A DNA stretch of 64,000 nucleotides, taken from Cryptomeria japonica (Eukaryota; Streptophyta; Pinopsida; Cupressales; Cupressaceae). The stretch covers positions 37,204,640 to 37,268,639 of the forward strand of contig NC_081411.1 of assembly GCF_030272615.1 (NCBI RefSeq), in the 5' to 3' direction. Shown one piece after another: positions 33,393 to 44,832 of the stretch (within the stretch, counting starts at the first letter, position 1; each line of letters opens with the position of its first letter). A program made the position numbers and the translations under genes. Under the pieces are notes generated by a model. That model was not told the DNA's origin. It saw only the letters and a list, made by a program, of their open reading frames with translations, and did no database searches.

Positions 33393-35401
33393 TGTTACTA
33401 CTTATCAAGTTGCCATTAGTTTTATGTTCAAAGTTTTTCTATATACTCTAGTTGGTTATCTCTACCGAGATACTCAGTTGGTATGCACAGTCTAGTCAGT
33501 TATTGAAGAAAGTAGTCTCAGAACGTAGTTTACACCGAGCTGTCTACCAAGTATCATTTCATGTCTACCAAGCAGCAAAAGATGACACACCGAGTTGATA
33601 TACACCGAGTGAAACATGTTACCAGATTCACTAAACTTGGACATACATATGAAAACGTGTTACAAGATCAAGGAACATCTAACCGTTATCACATTGGAAA
33701 TCGCACTTAAAGATTGTGTATAATTTTGAGTTCATCTAACCAGTGAAATATTTTGCATGGTTATTCATTCGATAAATCATGTTTTTAAGATCAAAGCAAT
33801 GAATGGATCACCGACATAAGAGATCTATTTATACAACATGAGTTAAGAATCAAAAGTGTGTATGCATGAGTGTAAGAAGACTATTACAGAGACAAAGAGG
33901 TCACCGAGAAAGTTTTCAAAGAACAGTCGAAGAATAGAGTAAACAGAAGGGTTTACCGAGTTACTATATGGGTTACTGAGGTATGCTATAAGCAAGGTAA
34001 TCTATTTTGAGCACACAGAATTTTCTATAACATTCCAGATGTAAAGTTGTAGATATTTGTAATGATTTATTGTAATATTTTAAAGTTGTAAGAGAAACCT
34101 TTAACAGGGTAAAAGACTCTAAACAAGTCTATAAATTGTAAAGCCTCTAACCAGGTGCAACATTTAGTTTAAGTGTTGTAAAATCCTTTAGCAAGGTAGA
34201 TCTAACAGATCTTGTTACTCCTAATAGGGTAAGCTATCAAAAATAGCTAAACATGTAGCTCTAATCGAGCACTCTTTATTATTGTAGTAGTGAAGTTGTG
34301 GGTGCCATCTGTAAGGAAGTTAAGTAGCGGAAACAACTTCGTACACTAACCTTGAGAGGAGGGTAATGCAAAACTTTTTCAAATCGTTACAACAGTTACA
34401 GAAAAATAGAAATAGATATAATAGCATTCATACCACAACACAATGATTTACGTGGGGAAAACCCTTTCGGGAGAAAAACCCCACCCTCCAAAAGCAGCTC
34501 AATATTTTATTTAGCAATCAAAAACAGATTACAACATACTTGCAGAGCAAGCTCTTCGCAGGAGTACCACTAATCAGAGATTCAGAGGCAACTCAATAGC
34601 CATAAGACTCTTACACACAACCTCTATCTCACACACATCATAAATAGGAGATACAATACAAGAAACCGTCAAACGGTATTACAAAACCATGGGCTAAAAC
34701 CACCCAATAAGGTGTAGCCGACCTTATCTCCCTTCTAGATGCCCTATGACACGTTAAAGCACACATCAACACGTGTCGCTCCCTTTTACCGCTCATTTAT
34801 GTATTTGATACAAATTATTTTTCCTATTTCAGGAGTACAAACTTCCGAAGGCCATAACTTGAGAACCGGGTGTCCGATTGACGAACCGTTTGAAGCGCCG
34901 GAAAGCTTCGCCGGTTATGGCCACTTTTAAGGGCGTTTTGGAGCCTCTAAAGTCCCCAAAAATAAGTTTAAATATTTTATTGCACCCCTCCAAGATGAAA
35001 ACTTTAATATCTTCAAAACTAGCTGTGACCTTGCGACGAAACTTTATCGGAATGCTTATCTAGCCAACCAGAAGCTTCAGGGAGAGTTTCGCACTATTTC
35101 GTGCTCAAATGAAAACTTACTATAAATAGTAACCTCACATAAATGCAAGGTTGAGACACCATTTTTCCCAACACCATCCCCACCGTAGTTTTTCTCTCTA
35201 ACCAAGAGTTTCTACATAACCAAAATATATGTGTTATGGAGTGAATCATGTATGATTGTTATCTATTTGTTTTAGCTTTATATTATGTTACTGCACTATT
35301 TGGTTTATGCATAATAGTAAAGTTATTGTTGAAGAAAAGTTTTGGAGTACTGATTCACCCCTTCCCTCTCAGTACATTAGCTTTCCATATTGGGCCTAAC
35401 A
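33393..35401 (+). repeat. Element C 5' LTR, interrupted by a solo LTR
   Basis: Direct repeat of 57239-58376. The 2009 bp equal 1142 bp of LTR plus an 867-bp insertion (862-bp solo LTR plus 5-bp duplication), which agrees with the 1138-bp intact partner. By eye the two copies differ at several percent of positions. Confidence 0.93.
34312..35173. mobile_element. Solo LTR inside element C's left LTR
   Basis: An 862-bp segment absent from the partner LTR begins TGTAAGGAAG, ends TTCCCAACA, and is flanked by CCATC on both sides (34307-34311, 35174-35178). TG...CA ends, LTR-like length and a 5-bp duplication identify a solo LTR left by recombination between the two LTRs of a former element. It contains TTACGTGGGGAAAACCC near 34450, a phrase common in plant copia LTRs. 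Its orientation was not determined. Confidence 0.88.
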
Positions 35402-35403
35402 AT

Positions 35404-35417
35404 TGGTATCAGAGCTT
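35404..35417 (+). other. Element C primer-binding site (tRNA-iMet)
   Basis: TGGTATCAGAGCTT lies two bases after the 5' LTR and matches the initiator tRNA-Met 3' end for at least 12 nt. It fixes element C on the plus strand. Confidence 0.93.
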
Positions 35418-35463
35418 GAATCTTGGAAAAGGGTTTAACTGCCTAAACAGAGAGATCTTATCA

Positions 35464-36817
35464 ATGGAAGGCTATAAACAATCTCAAAAGATTGTGTATT
35501 TGCAAGAAGAGTTGGATCATGCTAATCAAGTGATTGCAGACATGCAAAGACAAATGCAAAAATCTCTAAAAGTAAGAAGAAGATTATCCGATGATTTGCA
35601 AGACTCTCAAGAGTTAGTGGAACAAATTGAGACATCATCCGAGAACAATATATATGAAGAAACTGAATAAATGATTGGAGTATTGAGAGAAAAGAACAAA
35701 ACACTGGCTGATCAACTAAAAGCAATGAAAAGAGAACATGAACATTTCAGCACATAGATGATTGAAAATCTTGATCCATTAAGGACAGCCGAGGATAAAG
35801 TAAGAGATCTACAAAGAGAGAAACAACAACTTGAAGTCTTAGTATCTTATGAGAATGATGAAATCACAAGGTTGACTGGAATTCAACAAAATCTGTCAGA
35901 TCAACTAGGTTATGCACATCATGAAGAAATTTTGAAAAATGATGAGAATCAAGCATTGAAACTTGAAGTATCAAGGTTGACCGATGAACTTGAATTAGAG
36001 AAGAAATCCAAAGAAACATTGAAGAAGAGTAATGAAGCATCAAAGATGTTGGATGAGCAACTGAATACAAGAAGACCCAACAAAGATGCATGACTCGGTT
36101 ACAAAGGAAAAGACTCTACCGAAAAGGGAATTCATACTACCGAGAGAGGAGAATAATCAAAGCAAGTTGGAAACAAGAACAACATCAAAAGAAAGAAGCC
36201 TATTTGCAACTGCTGTGGAAATCAAGGTCATACTGCCAACTTGTGCCAAATTAGAAAAGGTAAGCAACCGAATGTAACTAAGTGCAAAGGTTATTGTTAC
36301 AATTGCAAAAAATATGGTCACACATCTAAACAATGTAGGACAAAGTCTGTAAACAATTATCAGAAGGAAAAATTAAAAGGGTTTTGTAAAAACTGCAATA
36401 GATATGGACATAGTACCGAGAAGTGCTAGTTTAAGCAAAAGAACTATATGTGGTACACACACCGAGCAAATGCTAAAGGTTACCGAACTCACACAAATCC
36501 TTACCGACAATATTCTGCAGTACCATGGGATTACAATACAAGGATATGGTGTGAATGTTGTGGAAGATATGGACATATAAGTGCCCAACTATTTTATAAG
36601 GTTTGGAATGAACAACCAAAGATCATGGAGAAATCCTGGTATGGCATGTTTTCATTGTCACAAAGTTGGACATTTAGTTGGAGATTGCAAAGATCAACCT
36701 AGAAAAGACACTGAAGAAATACAAGACAAATTAAATATGATTTGGAAATAGAAGGAAATTGTGTCAAATAAAAAGAGCACCTTACCTACCGAGTTAGGTG
36801 CTCCTATTCCAAATTGT
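35464..36817 (+). pseudogene. Element C gag-like ORF with coiled coil and five CCHC knuckles
   Basis: The first ATG after the primer site starts MEGYKQSQKIVYLQEELDHA. About 200 residues of heptad-rich, Glu/Lys/Leu coiled coil follow (QREKQQLEVLVSYEND; LTDELELEKKSKETLKK). Five zinc-knuckle candidates come next: CNCCGNQGHTANLC, CYNCKKYGHTSKQC, CKNCNRYGHSTEKC, CECCGRYGHISAQL (final Cys lost) and CFHCHKVGHLVGDC. Stops at 35668 and 35755 and frameshifts near 36095 and 36610 break it. Reading across D, the frame ends ELGAPIPN then TAA, exactly at the D insertion. One or two knuckles are usual for gag. The expected role is RNA binding and particle assembly; no capsid fold is obvious by eye. Confidence 0.7.
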
Positions 36818-37607
36818 GTATGGTGAAAATGGATAACAATAACAACAATATTGAAAGGCTAAATGAATCCAACCACAAAACCCTAGCCTAACAATGAACA
36901 AAGATCCACCATAACATATGAAGATTACCTAAGACAATGCAAATAATTCAAAATCACAAAGATTATACCAATCACATGTCCAATAGGGTTTGGATCTCCA
37001 TTCTTCCTATCTCCATTGATCTTGCTTGATATATATTTGCTCTCAGATTTTCATATGCACAAGAGCTCAACAAAGAACAGAATGTGGTTGAAGTAGGATC
37101 GTAATGTAGCCAAGTTGCATGAAAGATCATTAGCATGAGTGATTAAGATGCATTAGGGTTTGACAATGAAGGAAGCATCTTCTTAAATAGAAGACACAAT
37201 ATGAAATGGAGGGTTAAGATTGAGAGGTGCAAAAAGAGAGGTCGGCTAGGATTAGAGGGTAGGTAAAAGAAATACCAAAATAATGAAAGGGGTAGGTAGT
37301 GTAGGAATTAAGAGATGAATGACATGTGTCATGTGTAGAAAAAGCTAGTGAATTAATTAAATAAATAAAGATTTATTTAATTAATAGAAGAAATAAGACA
37401 ATTAAATAAATAAAATATTTATTTAATTTAGGAAAGGATAATTTAAATAAATAAATGTATTTATTTAAATGAGAAATAAGGCTAGAAGAGGATAAATGAA
37501 TTAATTAAATAAATAAAAATTTATTTAATTAATAGAAGAATTAGGCTTAGATAATTAAATAAATAAAATATTTATTTAATTAGACATGACAATTTTGGGT
37601 GTCTACA
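36815..37607 (-). repeat. Element D 3' LTR (793 bp)
   Basis: Near-identical to 52107-52900. The half towards pol is an AT-rich run of ATTAATTAAATAAATAAA-like repeats alternating with TTTATTTAATT. TG...CA ends are clear. Confidence 0.95.
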
Positions 37608-37624
37608 TTTTGCCCCTCTTTGAG
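37608..37624 (-). other. Element D polypurine tract
   Basis: The plus strand reads TTTTGCCCCTCTTTGAG next to the 3' LTR; on the coding strand this is CTCAAAGAGGGGCAAAA. A purine run with a single C is in the correct position for the plus-strand primer. Confidence 0.75.
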
Positions 37625-37853
37625 ACAATGTGGCTTGTCGCGTTGTTTCAAAGAAGATAAGATGAACTAATACAGAGTTTCCCCAGAATGGGAATAATAT
37701 GCCCCCTCGAGAGATTGGATGAAAATGTCTGAAAAGATTGCAGACAATCTCTCGATAAGAAAGAAAGGCTAGAATGGATAGACCGGATAAAGTGACAGAG
37801 TCACGGGATAATGAAGACTGACTCGGGAAATGAAGGCGAGAGCTAGGGTAGGC

Positions 37854-37860
37854 TATAAGA
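37854..37860 (+). promoter_or_regulatory. TATA box of the antisense PMD gene
   Basis: TATAAGA sits 98 bases before the ATG at 37952, allowing a 5' UTR of roughly 65-70 nt. The surrounding 37830-37990 is clearly richer in G and C than the LTR beside it. Confidence 0.55.
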
Positions 37861-38119
37861 TAGACCACGGGCAAAAGACATCCTCATTGTCATCTACACC
37901 CTCACGAGATCACAGTGCAGAGCGAGAAAAGAGCAGCAGTAGTCAGCAGCGATGGCTTTCGTACATAGATTCGAGCGCGTTCGCCGATTTCAGAGGCCAG
38001 CAAAGGCAGGAGAGCCGGTAAGTACCACCAAACCTCCTCGTACTTTGACGCATTTCAATTTTGTCATTAATGCATAGTAGATAGCAATAAATGCGCTAGG
38101 AATAGGGTACCAAAAAAAT

Positions 38120-38390
38120 GCAAAAACGTGCAACCGCGTCTGTGTCCAACAGGCGCGTCTGTGTCGGTTCCAGGCGCGTTTACGTCTGGAACCACGTTTG
38201 TGTCTAATGCGGCTGCGTCTGTGCATTTCAGACGCGTTTGTGTCCTGCAGGGGCGTTTAGGTTCCAAAGTCGCGTTTGTGCATAGTGTAGGCACGTTTAT
38301 GTCCAGAAGGCGCGTCTGTGTTGCAAAAGCGCATTTGTGTAGTCAAGAAGTGCGTTTATGAGTTTAAAGCGCGTTTATTTCTAAAAATGC
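38120..38390 (+). repeat. GCGTCTGTGT-type repeat cluster in the PMD intron
   Basis: About a dozen copies of GCGTCTGTGT or close variants (GCGTTTGTGT, GCGTTTATGT) occur every 18-25 bp, in the sense of the PMD transcript. The same motif occurs in D's gag-pol leader, in the sense of that transcript. Confidence 0.85.
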
Positions 38391-38504
38391 ATGGTTTTGG
38401 TCTTCTAGGTCAAATCGGCAGTTCTGTGATGAACATACGCTGTTGATTGGATAAGCTGTTGAGAGGATACACTCAAACAGGTCCTCTAGGAAGACTAGGA
38501 TAGA

Positions 38505-38790
38505 TCAAGGCACTTTGTGATGAACAGTGAGTACCAAGATAGAGTACTTTGTGATGAACAGGGAGTACCCAAAGGATGAGCAGCACTTTGTGATGAACAG
38601 GGAGTGCGAGATGTGAGTAACACTTTGTGATGAACAGGGAATGTCACACACGTAGTACTTTGTGATGAACAAGGAGCACTACTAGGATAGATAGCAACAC
38701 TTTGTGATGAATAGTGAGTGTTACTAGGATAGATAACTATATGCATTTAGATAGCAAATAGCATTTTGTGATAAACAATGAATGCCACGA
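38505..38790 (+). repeat. Minisatellite ACTTTGTGATGAACAGGGAG in the PMD intron
   Basis: Seven copies start near 38511, 38545, 38584, 38621, 38655, 38698 and 38761, spaced 34-63 bp apart, with variable filler. The last is diverged and ends shortly before the splice acceptor at 38820. Confidence 0.9.
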
Positions 38791-40740
38791 TAACTGACAT
38801 GATTGATTGTGTGACTGCAGGAGTATCTACCTATGTTAGAGTCACGGGAGAGATTCCCGTCCACACAGAGATTGCGACCAGAGTTGTCGTTTGAGGACAG
38901 AGCGGCGATCGAGGAGATGGGCCTTAGACATGTGCTATATGTGCCTGAGTTTCGGGTAAACATGGGTTTGCTGACTGCGCTGGCGGAGAGATGGCACTTC
39001 GAGACATGTACATTCCACTTGCTAATGGGGGAGATGACAGTGACCCTCGAGGATGTCTATAGGATACTACACATACCGATCAATGGAGAGATGATCCCAT
39101 ACGATCGGGATGGAGACAGGGAGGCACTGAGACGAGTGTTCCAGGATCCCGGGCTAGAGATGAGAGCAGGGCACGTGGCATGGGATACCATGACTGCGAC
39201 AGGGTTAGCCTTGCCAGCTGTGATCAGAGGAGTCATCAGTGGGTTCTTGAGTCCGGATAGGGCGACACGGGGGTTGGCAGTTGGCTGGGGAGGAGCACTG
39301 GAGATATTGGTGACTGAGCACACCAGATATGCATGGGGTCCATGTGTCTTGGCACATCTGTATTATGAGCTGCACCAGTTCATTTATCATGGATCAGTGG
39401 GCTTGGGTTGTGGAGTGACACTGCTACAGATGTGGGCATATGAGCATCTGCCGATCACACGGCCGATACACTTTAGAGGCAGGGGTCATGGACGGAGCTT
39501 TGTGCACCTATATGATATGATCACCTCACAGCCTCAGATTGGTAGGTTAGAGCATTGGAGGCGTGTGATAGATGACATCGATGTGGTCATCTGGAGGCCG
39601 TACCTGGGGTGTGAGGAGTGGGAGGATGACGCAGTGGAGCTGCCTTATACCTTCAAGAGCAGATATCTGATTGGGCAGACGCCCTACATTTTGGAGAGAC
39701 AGCTGGTAGACAGGGTTGGCAGGCAGTTTGGCAGGATCCAGAGGATGCCACGAGGCTCGGGTATGTATGCCCATACAGTCAGGGATCAGGCACAGTTTGG
39801 GCCATTGTTATCGTATGATCAGGCCATCACACAACTGGCTGAGATGATGCCACTATCCTGGGATATGTGGCCGGAGGTTGAGGATGCAGGCATGGATGCA
39901 GAGTACTCCGCGTATTGGGCAGAGCATCCGTTTCCGCGGTTGACAGATCCGGGAGAGCTGCTGGAGGGAGAGGTTGGAGGGGATGATGATGATGATGGTG
40001 GAGGGGATGGAGGCCGAGGCCGACGGAGGCGGAGGGGAGCAGTGGGGGAGAGGAGGGTGGCACCTTGGAGGGAGGGGGGACAGGAGGGACCAGCACAGGT
40101 GGTGAGGGGTCACGGTGGAGTGCCCCTACAGGTACCAGTAGCACAGGGTCCTAGAGCATAGGGACCGAGACAGGGACAGGTGCCAGTACAGGCACAGGGA
40201 CAGAGACAGGTACAGGTACAGGCACCCACAGAGGGAGAGCCACAGGCAGAGGCAGAGGGTGGGGATCCAGAGGAGGATGAGCTGATTGAGCTCAGGGAGA
40301 TCTGCCAAGGCCAGGCAGACGAGATCCAGGAGTTGGAGAGGGAGAGGGATCACCTCAGGATCAGGCTCAGGGATACTGAGCGGGAGAGGGATCAGGCTAT
40401 TTAGCGCTACACTGAGGCTGAGATAGAGTTGAGGGTAGGGAGGCAGGCGGCGGAGGACACAGGAGCAGGCTACGCATATGTCTTGCGAGCCGAAGAGGAG
40501 ATAGGTTACTGGAGGGACCTCTACTATGGTGTCGTGCCAGCAGATCAGTGGGCGAGGAGCTTCCATAGACCATCACGGACAGCGATGGCTACGGGAGGGA
40601 GCTGGAGGAGGTAGGCATCTAGTGGTGGGGTCATGGGTCCTCCACCACTACCAGACAGGCAGGGTGATCCTGGAGCGGGTCCTTCTATAGCTCAGCGTCC
40701 GTCGAGGCTAGGCGGCTCTGAGGGAGGGAGTTCATCATAG

Positions 40741-42451
40741 CCATAGAGGGCTCCCCTTTGTATCAGTATATGTACCATTTTTGTATTGTAGACAGCTGCG
40801 GGTGATTTTGTAGCTATATGATTCTTTTGACATCATTGTATCATGACACATTTGATTATATATGAGAGATGATTCACCATTTTGCGGCAGCTATATGCAT
40901 GTGTACCTATATGTGATGAGATGTTCTTATGTGATACATGTTTTATGATATGGATGCTTATATGATATGATGAAATGTAATATATTTTTGTTCTTTTATG
41001 TTTTATATGTGATGCATGATGCAAATGTGAATGTATGTAATGCAAATGAATATGATAATGCAAATGATTAGTTACATGATGGAAATGTAAGATGTGCTAA
41101 CATGTGTTGTATGCAAGATGCAATGCAATTGTGATATCTATATGTATGTATGAAATGCTTATATGTGGTAATGCAGGTGCAAATTACATGAAATGCAAAT
41201 GTTTTTGGTGTGTCATTATACTCAATCATGTGATAACAGGCTACGCGGACTTGAGAAGGATGATGGAAGTCAATCAAGAAAGGGGGATGGAAGATAGAAG
41301 ATATGAAAGTGAAAGAGCTTCTTGTGCATTATCATCATTGAGCTTATTATGGCAAAATAGGTTATGACAATCGAGGCATATGTTCGACCCAGAAAGTCAT
41401 TGTACCTGTTTGCATGGAGATAAGACAGTCACAAACAAGGAATGCCCCAGTTCATACTAGACTCACAGTGTCCTCATATCCTTGGACAAGCCATAGCATT
41501 ACTAAAAGACAATCCACAGACAACAAACAAAATATGTGACGATACCCCATCCTCGCCTTTCTAGTCAAAGACATCCTGGAGATAGAATCTCTAGTCAGAG
41601 ACATCCCGGAAAAGCTAAAAGACATGTCACCAAAAAGATAAAATCAAAAGAAAACCAAGACTCGACACCAACATCCACTGTAGTCCTCAAGTTTAGTGTC
41701 TCTTGTCACTTGTATAAGTCATGTTTGATTGTAGTCACAATGTTTACTTTCACAAAAGGGATAGATAGCACTGAACCATAATGTTGTCTGAGTCTGTTGA
41801 AAGATTTGATTTGTTGAAGCCCATTGTTGCTGCTGTGTCTCATCTGAAACTGACTGAATCCATGAAACTTGATACTTTATTGCGGAGAAGATGAAACTTT
41901 ATTGCGGATCTGCGATGCAAATGTTGCTTTATTGCGGATTGTGCGCGAATAGACTTGAAGAAAACTGGAAGAAACTGTACTCCTCAAAACATGTGATGTT
42001 CTCAGTTCCACACCCATTACTAGACGTAGGAATTGCCTTAGCCACAGATAGGATCTGATTTATTATGGATGGAAAGGGAGTGAAAAGGGAGGTTTATTAT
42101 GAATGGCTAACCAACCTTAGCTAGATCAATAACAAGCCATGATGGGAATGGGTAAGTTTATTATGGATGGATAGGTTGTGAGTGTGTGCAAAGTGAAGGA
42201 TGAAAGAGAATCCTGAAGGAGAGAGGAGCAATGTCTCTACGCATGGTGCTGGTGACCCAGTTTTCACCATGGTACTTGCCCAGGGCACCACCGAAGTGGT
42301 TTTCACCGTTAGACGAAATTATTTCTCTTTACTTTTTTGATTTTTCAGTTTTTTTTGTGTCACAAGGCGCCTGTTTGCCAGGTTTTCACCAAGTAACGAT
42401 TTTTTTGTTTTATAATTTTTTTGTATTTTTGAATTAGGATATTTCGAAGAG
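40741..42451. other. Element D spacer between PMD gene and pol
   Basis: No supported gene. It begins with probable PMD 3' UTR. Bases 41015-41070 hold three ATGCAAATG copies, with more near 41190 and 41920. Bases 41330-41500 match 577-740 of element O. TTTATTGCGGA is repeated three times near 41877-41938, and GTTTATTATGGATGG three times near 42055-42165. The last 150 bases run into the end of the integrase reading frame. Confidence 0.5.
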
Positions 42452-43314
42452 CTATGTGTAGAACCTGCGAAGGTGCATGCTGTTGATAGGATCCTCCAAA
42501 GGTTCACCTTCTGTAGTTGAGAGCTGATATGCACCGGATCCATAGGCTGCTGTAACGATGTAAGGACCAAGCCAATTTGGTTCAAACTTGCCCTTCTTCT
42601 CTCTATCTTGCTGATTCTTGGGGTTTTCTCTGAGGACTAAGTCACCTACCTCAAATGTACGAGGCTTGACTTTGTGATTGTAGCTGCGACTCATTCGTTG
42701 TTGGTAAGCCTTGAGATGATTAAAAGCAGTTTGTCTCCGTTCATCCAACAGTTCTAGTTCTTGTAAGCGAGAGACCCTATAATCTTCATTGTTGATGATG
42801 TTTTGCAAAGAGACCCGTAAAGAAGGTAACTCGACCTCAATAGGCAAGATGGCTTCAGTGCCGTAGACAAGTGAGTAGGGTGTAGCTCCTGTAGGTGTGT
42901 GGACACTTGTGCGGTAGGCCCAAAGTGCAGGATTGAGTTGGATATGCCAGTTACGGCCAGTGTCGTCGACTATCTTTTTGAGGATTTTAAGAATTTTTTT
43001 ATTAGATGCCTCAGCTTGGCCATTACCTTGGGGGTAATATGGTGTGGAGAAACGATGAGAGATATGGAAGCGCTCACAGAGTTCACGAACATCCTAATTT
43101 TTGAAGGGACGCCCGTTATCAGTGATAATGGAAGTGGGAATACCATATCGGCAAATGATGTAGTTGAGGATGAAGGTAGCAATTTGTTTCCCAGTGACTT
43201 GTGTAAGAGGCACGGCTTCAATCCACTTTGTGAAATACTCTGTAGCTGTGATAATGAATTTATGACCATTGGAAGAAGGAGGGTGAATCTTGCCTATGAG
43301 ATCGAGTCCCCACT
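42452..43314 (-). pseudogene. Element D integrase core and C-terminus
   Basis: A frameshift near 43312 separates this from the upstream zinc finger. The core has Asp in QWGLDLIGKIHPPSSNGH, Asp in SIITDNGRPFKN (then a TAG at 43094, a Gln in relatives) and Glu in NGQAEASNKKILK, so all three catalytic residues are present. The C-terminal part carries KPRTFEVGDLVLREN and the GPY/F-like FEPNWLGPYIVTAAYGSGAY. It ends at the stop at 42452. There is no chromodomain, as expected for Tat. Confidence 0.9.
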
Positions 43315-44832
43315 GACAAAAGGCCAAGGAGATGCAAGTGGTTGTAGTTCTTGTGCTGGTGCATGTATTAGGTCTCCATGAATTTGACACTGCTTACATT
43401 TCTTGACAAACTGATATGAATCTCTTTCCATAGTAGGCCAGTAGTATCCAGTCCTGATGAGTTTCTTGGCCAAGGTAGGACCACTAGTATGCGGACCACA
43501 TATCCCTTCATGCACTTCATGTAACGCAATCTGAGCTTCGTCACTTTCTAAACATCTAAGGAGAGTGCCATCTAGACCTCGTCGGTATAGGATATCAGCT
43601 AGAATGACATATCGAGAGGATTGGTGAATGAAAGTGCGGCGTTGGTTGTTCGATAGATCGGGAGGTAAGATATTGTCGCGAAGGTATGTGAATATGGAAC
43701 CATATAACTGGGATTCAGGACCAACAGCGCATATCATTTCAGTAGGAGCGATCTCATATGAAGGAACCAGCAGGTTGTCTACCAGAAACTCATAGCAAGT
43801 TTCATTTTGCGGTAGATCAATTAGTGAAGCAATTGTAGCCATGGCATCTGCAGCACGATTCTGCTCTCTTGGTATCTGCTCAAAATCTATATTTATTAAG
43901 TGCTGTTTCAAATCATCTACCAGTTGTTTGTAAGGCATTAGTTTTTCGTCTTTTGTTTGGTAATCATCAGTTGCTTGACGGATAACCAGTTGAGAATCCC
44001 CAAAAACACGAAGTTCTTGGATCTTCCATTGAACCGCGATTCGGAATCCAGTTGTTAATGCCTCATATTCCGCTATATTGTTAGTGCAAGGAAATGATAA
44101 GCGGTATGACTTTGGTATAGAATCACCCTGAGGAGTTATAAAGAGAATACCAGCTCCTGCCCCATGCTGTGTGTATGAGCCGTCAAAGTATAGTTGCCAT
44201 GGCTTTGCATGTGATATTGTTAAAATTGCTTCTTCTGGAAATTCTGACTGTAGAGGAACATCATCTATCATGGGAGCATCTGCTAATTGATCTGCGATTG
44301 CTTGTCCTTTTATTGCTTTTCTGTCCACGTATTCAATTTCAAATTCACTCAGGATCATTACCCACTTGGCCAGTCGACCAGTAAGTGTAGCTTTGTTGAG
44401 AAGATACTTTAGTGGATCAATTCTTGCAATCAACTTAGTTTTGTGAGTGAGCATATAATGTCGTAATTTTTGTGAAGCAAAGACCACAGCGAGACATGCA
44501 CGCTTGATTGGTGTGTAGTTTAGCTCATATCCCACCAATGTGCGACTGATATAGTATACTGCTTTTTCCTTGCCGTCAACTAATTGTTGTGCTAGGAGTG
44601 CCCCCAATGCTGTTGGAGTAGCTGATATGTATAGGAGCGAAGGTTGATTTGGAACTGGTGGCATCAAAACTGGTGGATTCAAAAGATAATCTTTGAGCGT
44701 CTGAAAAGCTTGTTGATAGTTCTCATCCCATTTGAACTTTATGTTTTTATGTAGCAGGTGCTGAAAAGGATTACACGTATCTGCAAGTTGTGCTATGAAT
44801 CTTCGTATGGACTAGAGTCTCCCTTGTAAAGA
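43315..44832 (-). pseudogene. Element D RNase H, archaeal-type RNase H and integrase zinc finger
   Basis: A 462-codon open stretch (43294-44682) continues the RT frame. The first RNase H (LYISATPTALGALLAQQ, then ISRTLVGYELNYTPIK) is followed by a second, archaeal-type one: LYFDGSYTQHGAGAGILF, NNIAEYEALTTGFRIA, FGDSQLVIRQ and NRAADAMATIASL, with Asp, Glu, Asp and Asp positions present. Possession of both is a hallmark of the Tat lineage. The integrase HHCC finger follows (HEGICGPHTSG, then CKQCQIHG). Stops TGA at 44833 and TAG at 44812 sit in the RT-to-RNase H link, where relatives have Arg and Gln. Confidence 0.92.

Larger units (their letters stand above)
37952..40740 (+). pseudogene. Plant mobile domain (PMD) gene, spliced, antisense in element D
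   Basis: Exon 1 (37952-38017) starts MAFVHRFERVRRFQRP and ends at a consensus donor CCG|GTAAGTACC. Exon 2 starts at 38821 after TGTGTGACTGCAG, in the same phase, and runs to 40740, giving about 661 codons. The core is a plant mobile (aminotransferase-like) domain: LLTALAERWHFETCTFHL, GEMTVTLEDVYRILHIPING, and WAYEHLPITRP. Such domains occur in the host proteins MAIN and MAIL1 and in transposon-borne relatives. An acidic/Arg-rich segment, Gln-rich repeats and a coiled coil (ELREICQGQADEIQELERER) follow. Three in-frame stops (40159, 40402, 40612) are all TAG. The exons are GC-rich, unlike the rest of D. This could be a captured host gene or an established accessory ORF of the lineage. Confidence 0.75.

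Noticed and set aside
30745-33419. Many open frames of 60-100 codons with repeated GHHMTPNDTI-like peptides
   Set aside because: They are translations of the 20-bp satellite in several frames and strands; no start context, no unique sequence, and the peptide simply follows the repeat.
37954-38361. ORFs in the GCGTCTGTGT cluster
   Set aside because: They arise from the repeat itself and lie within the proposed PMD intron.
38067-40566. Minus-strand ORFs opposite the PMD gene
   Set aside because: Shadows of a GC-rich coding strand; no domain and strongly biased Pro/Leu/Ser composition.
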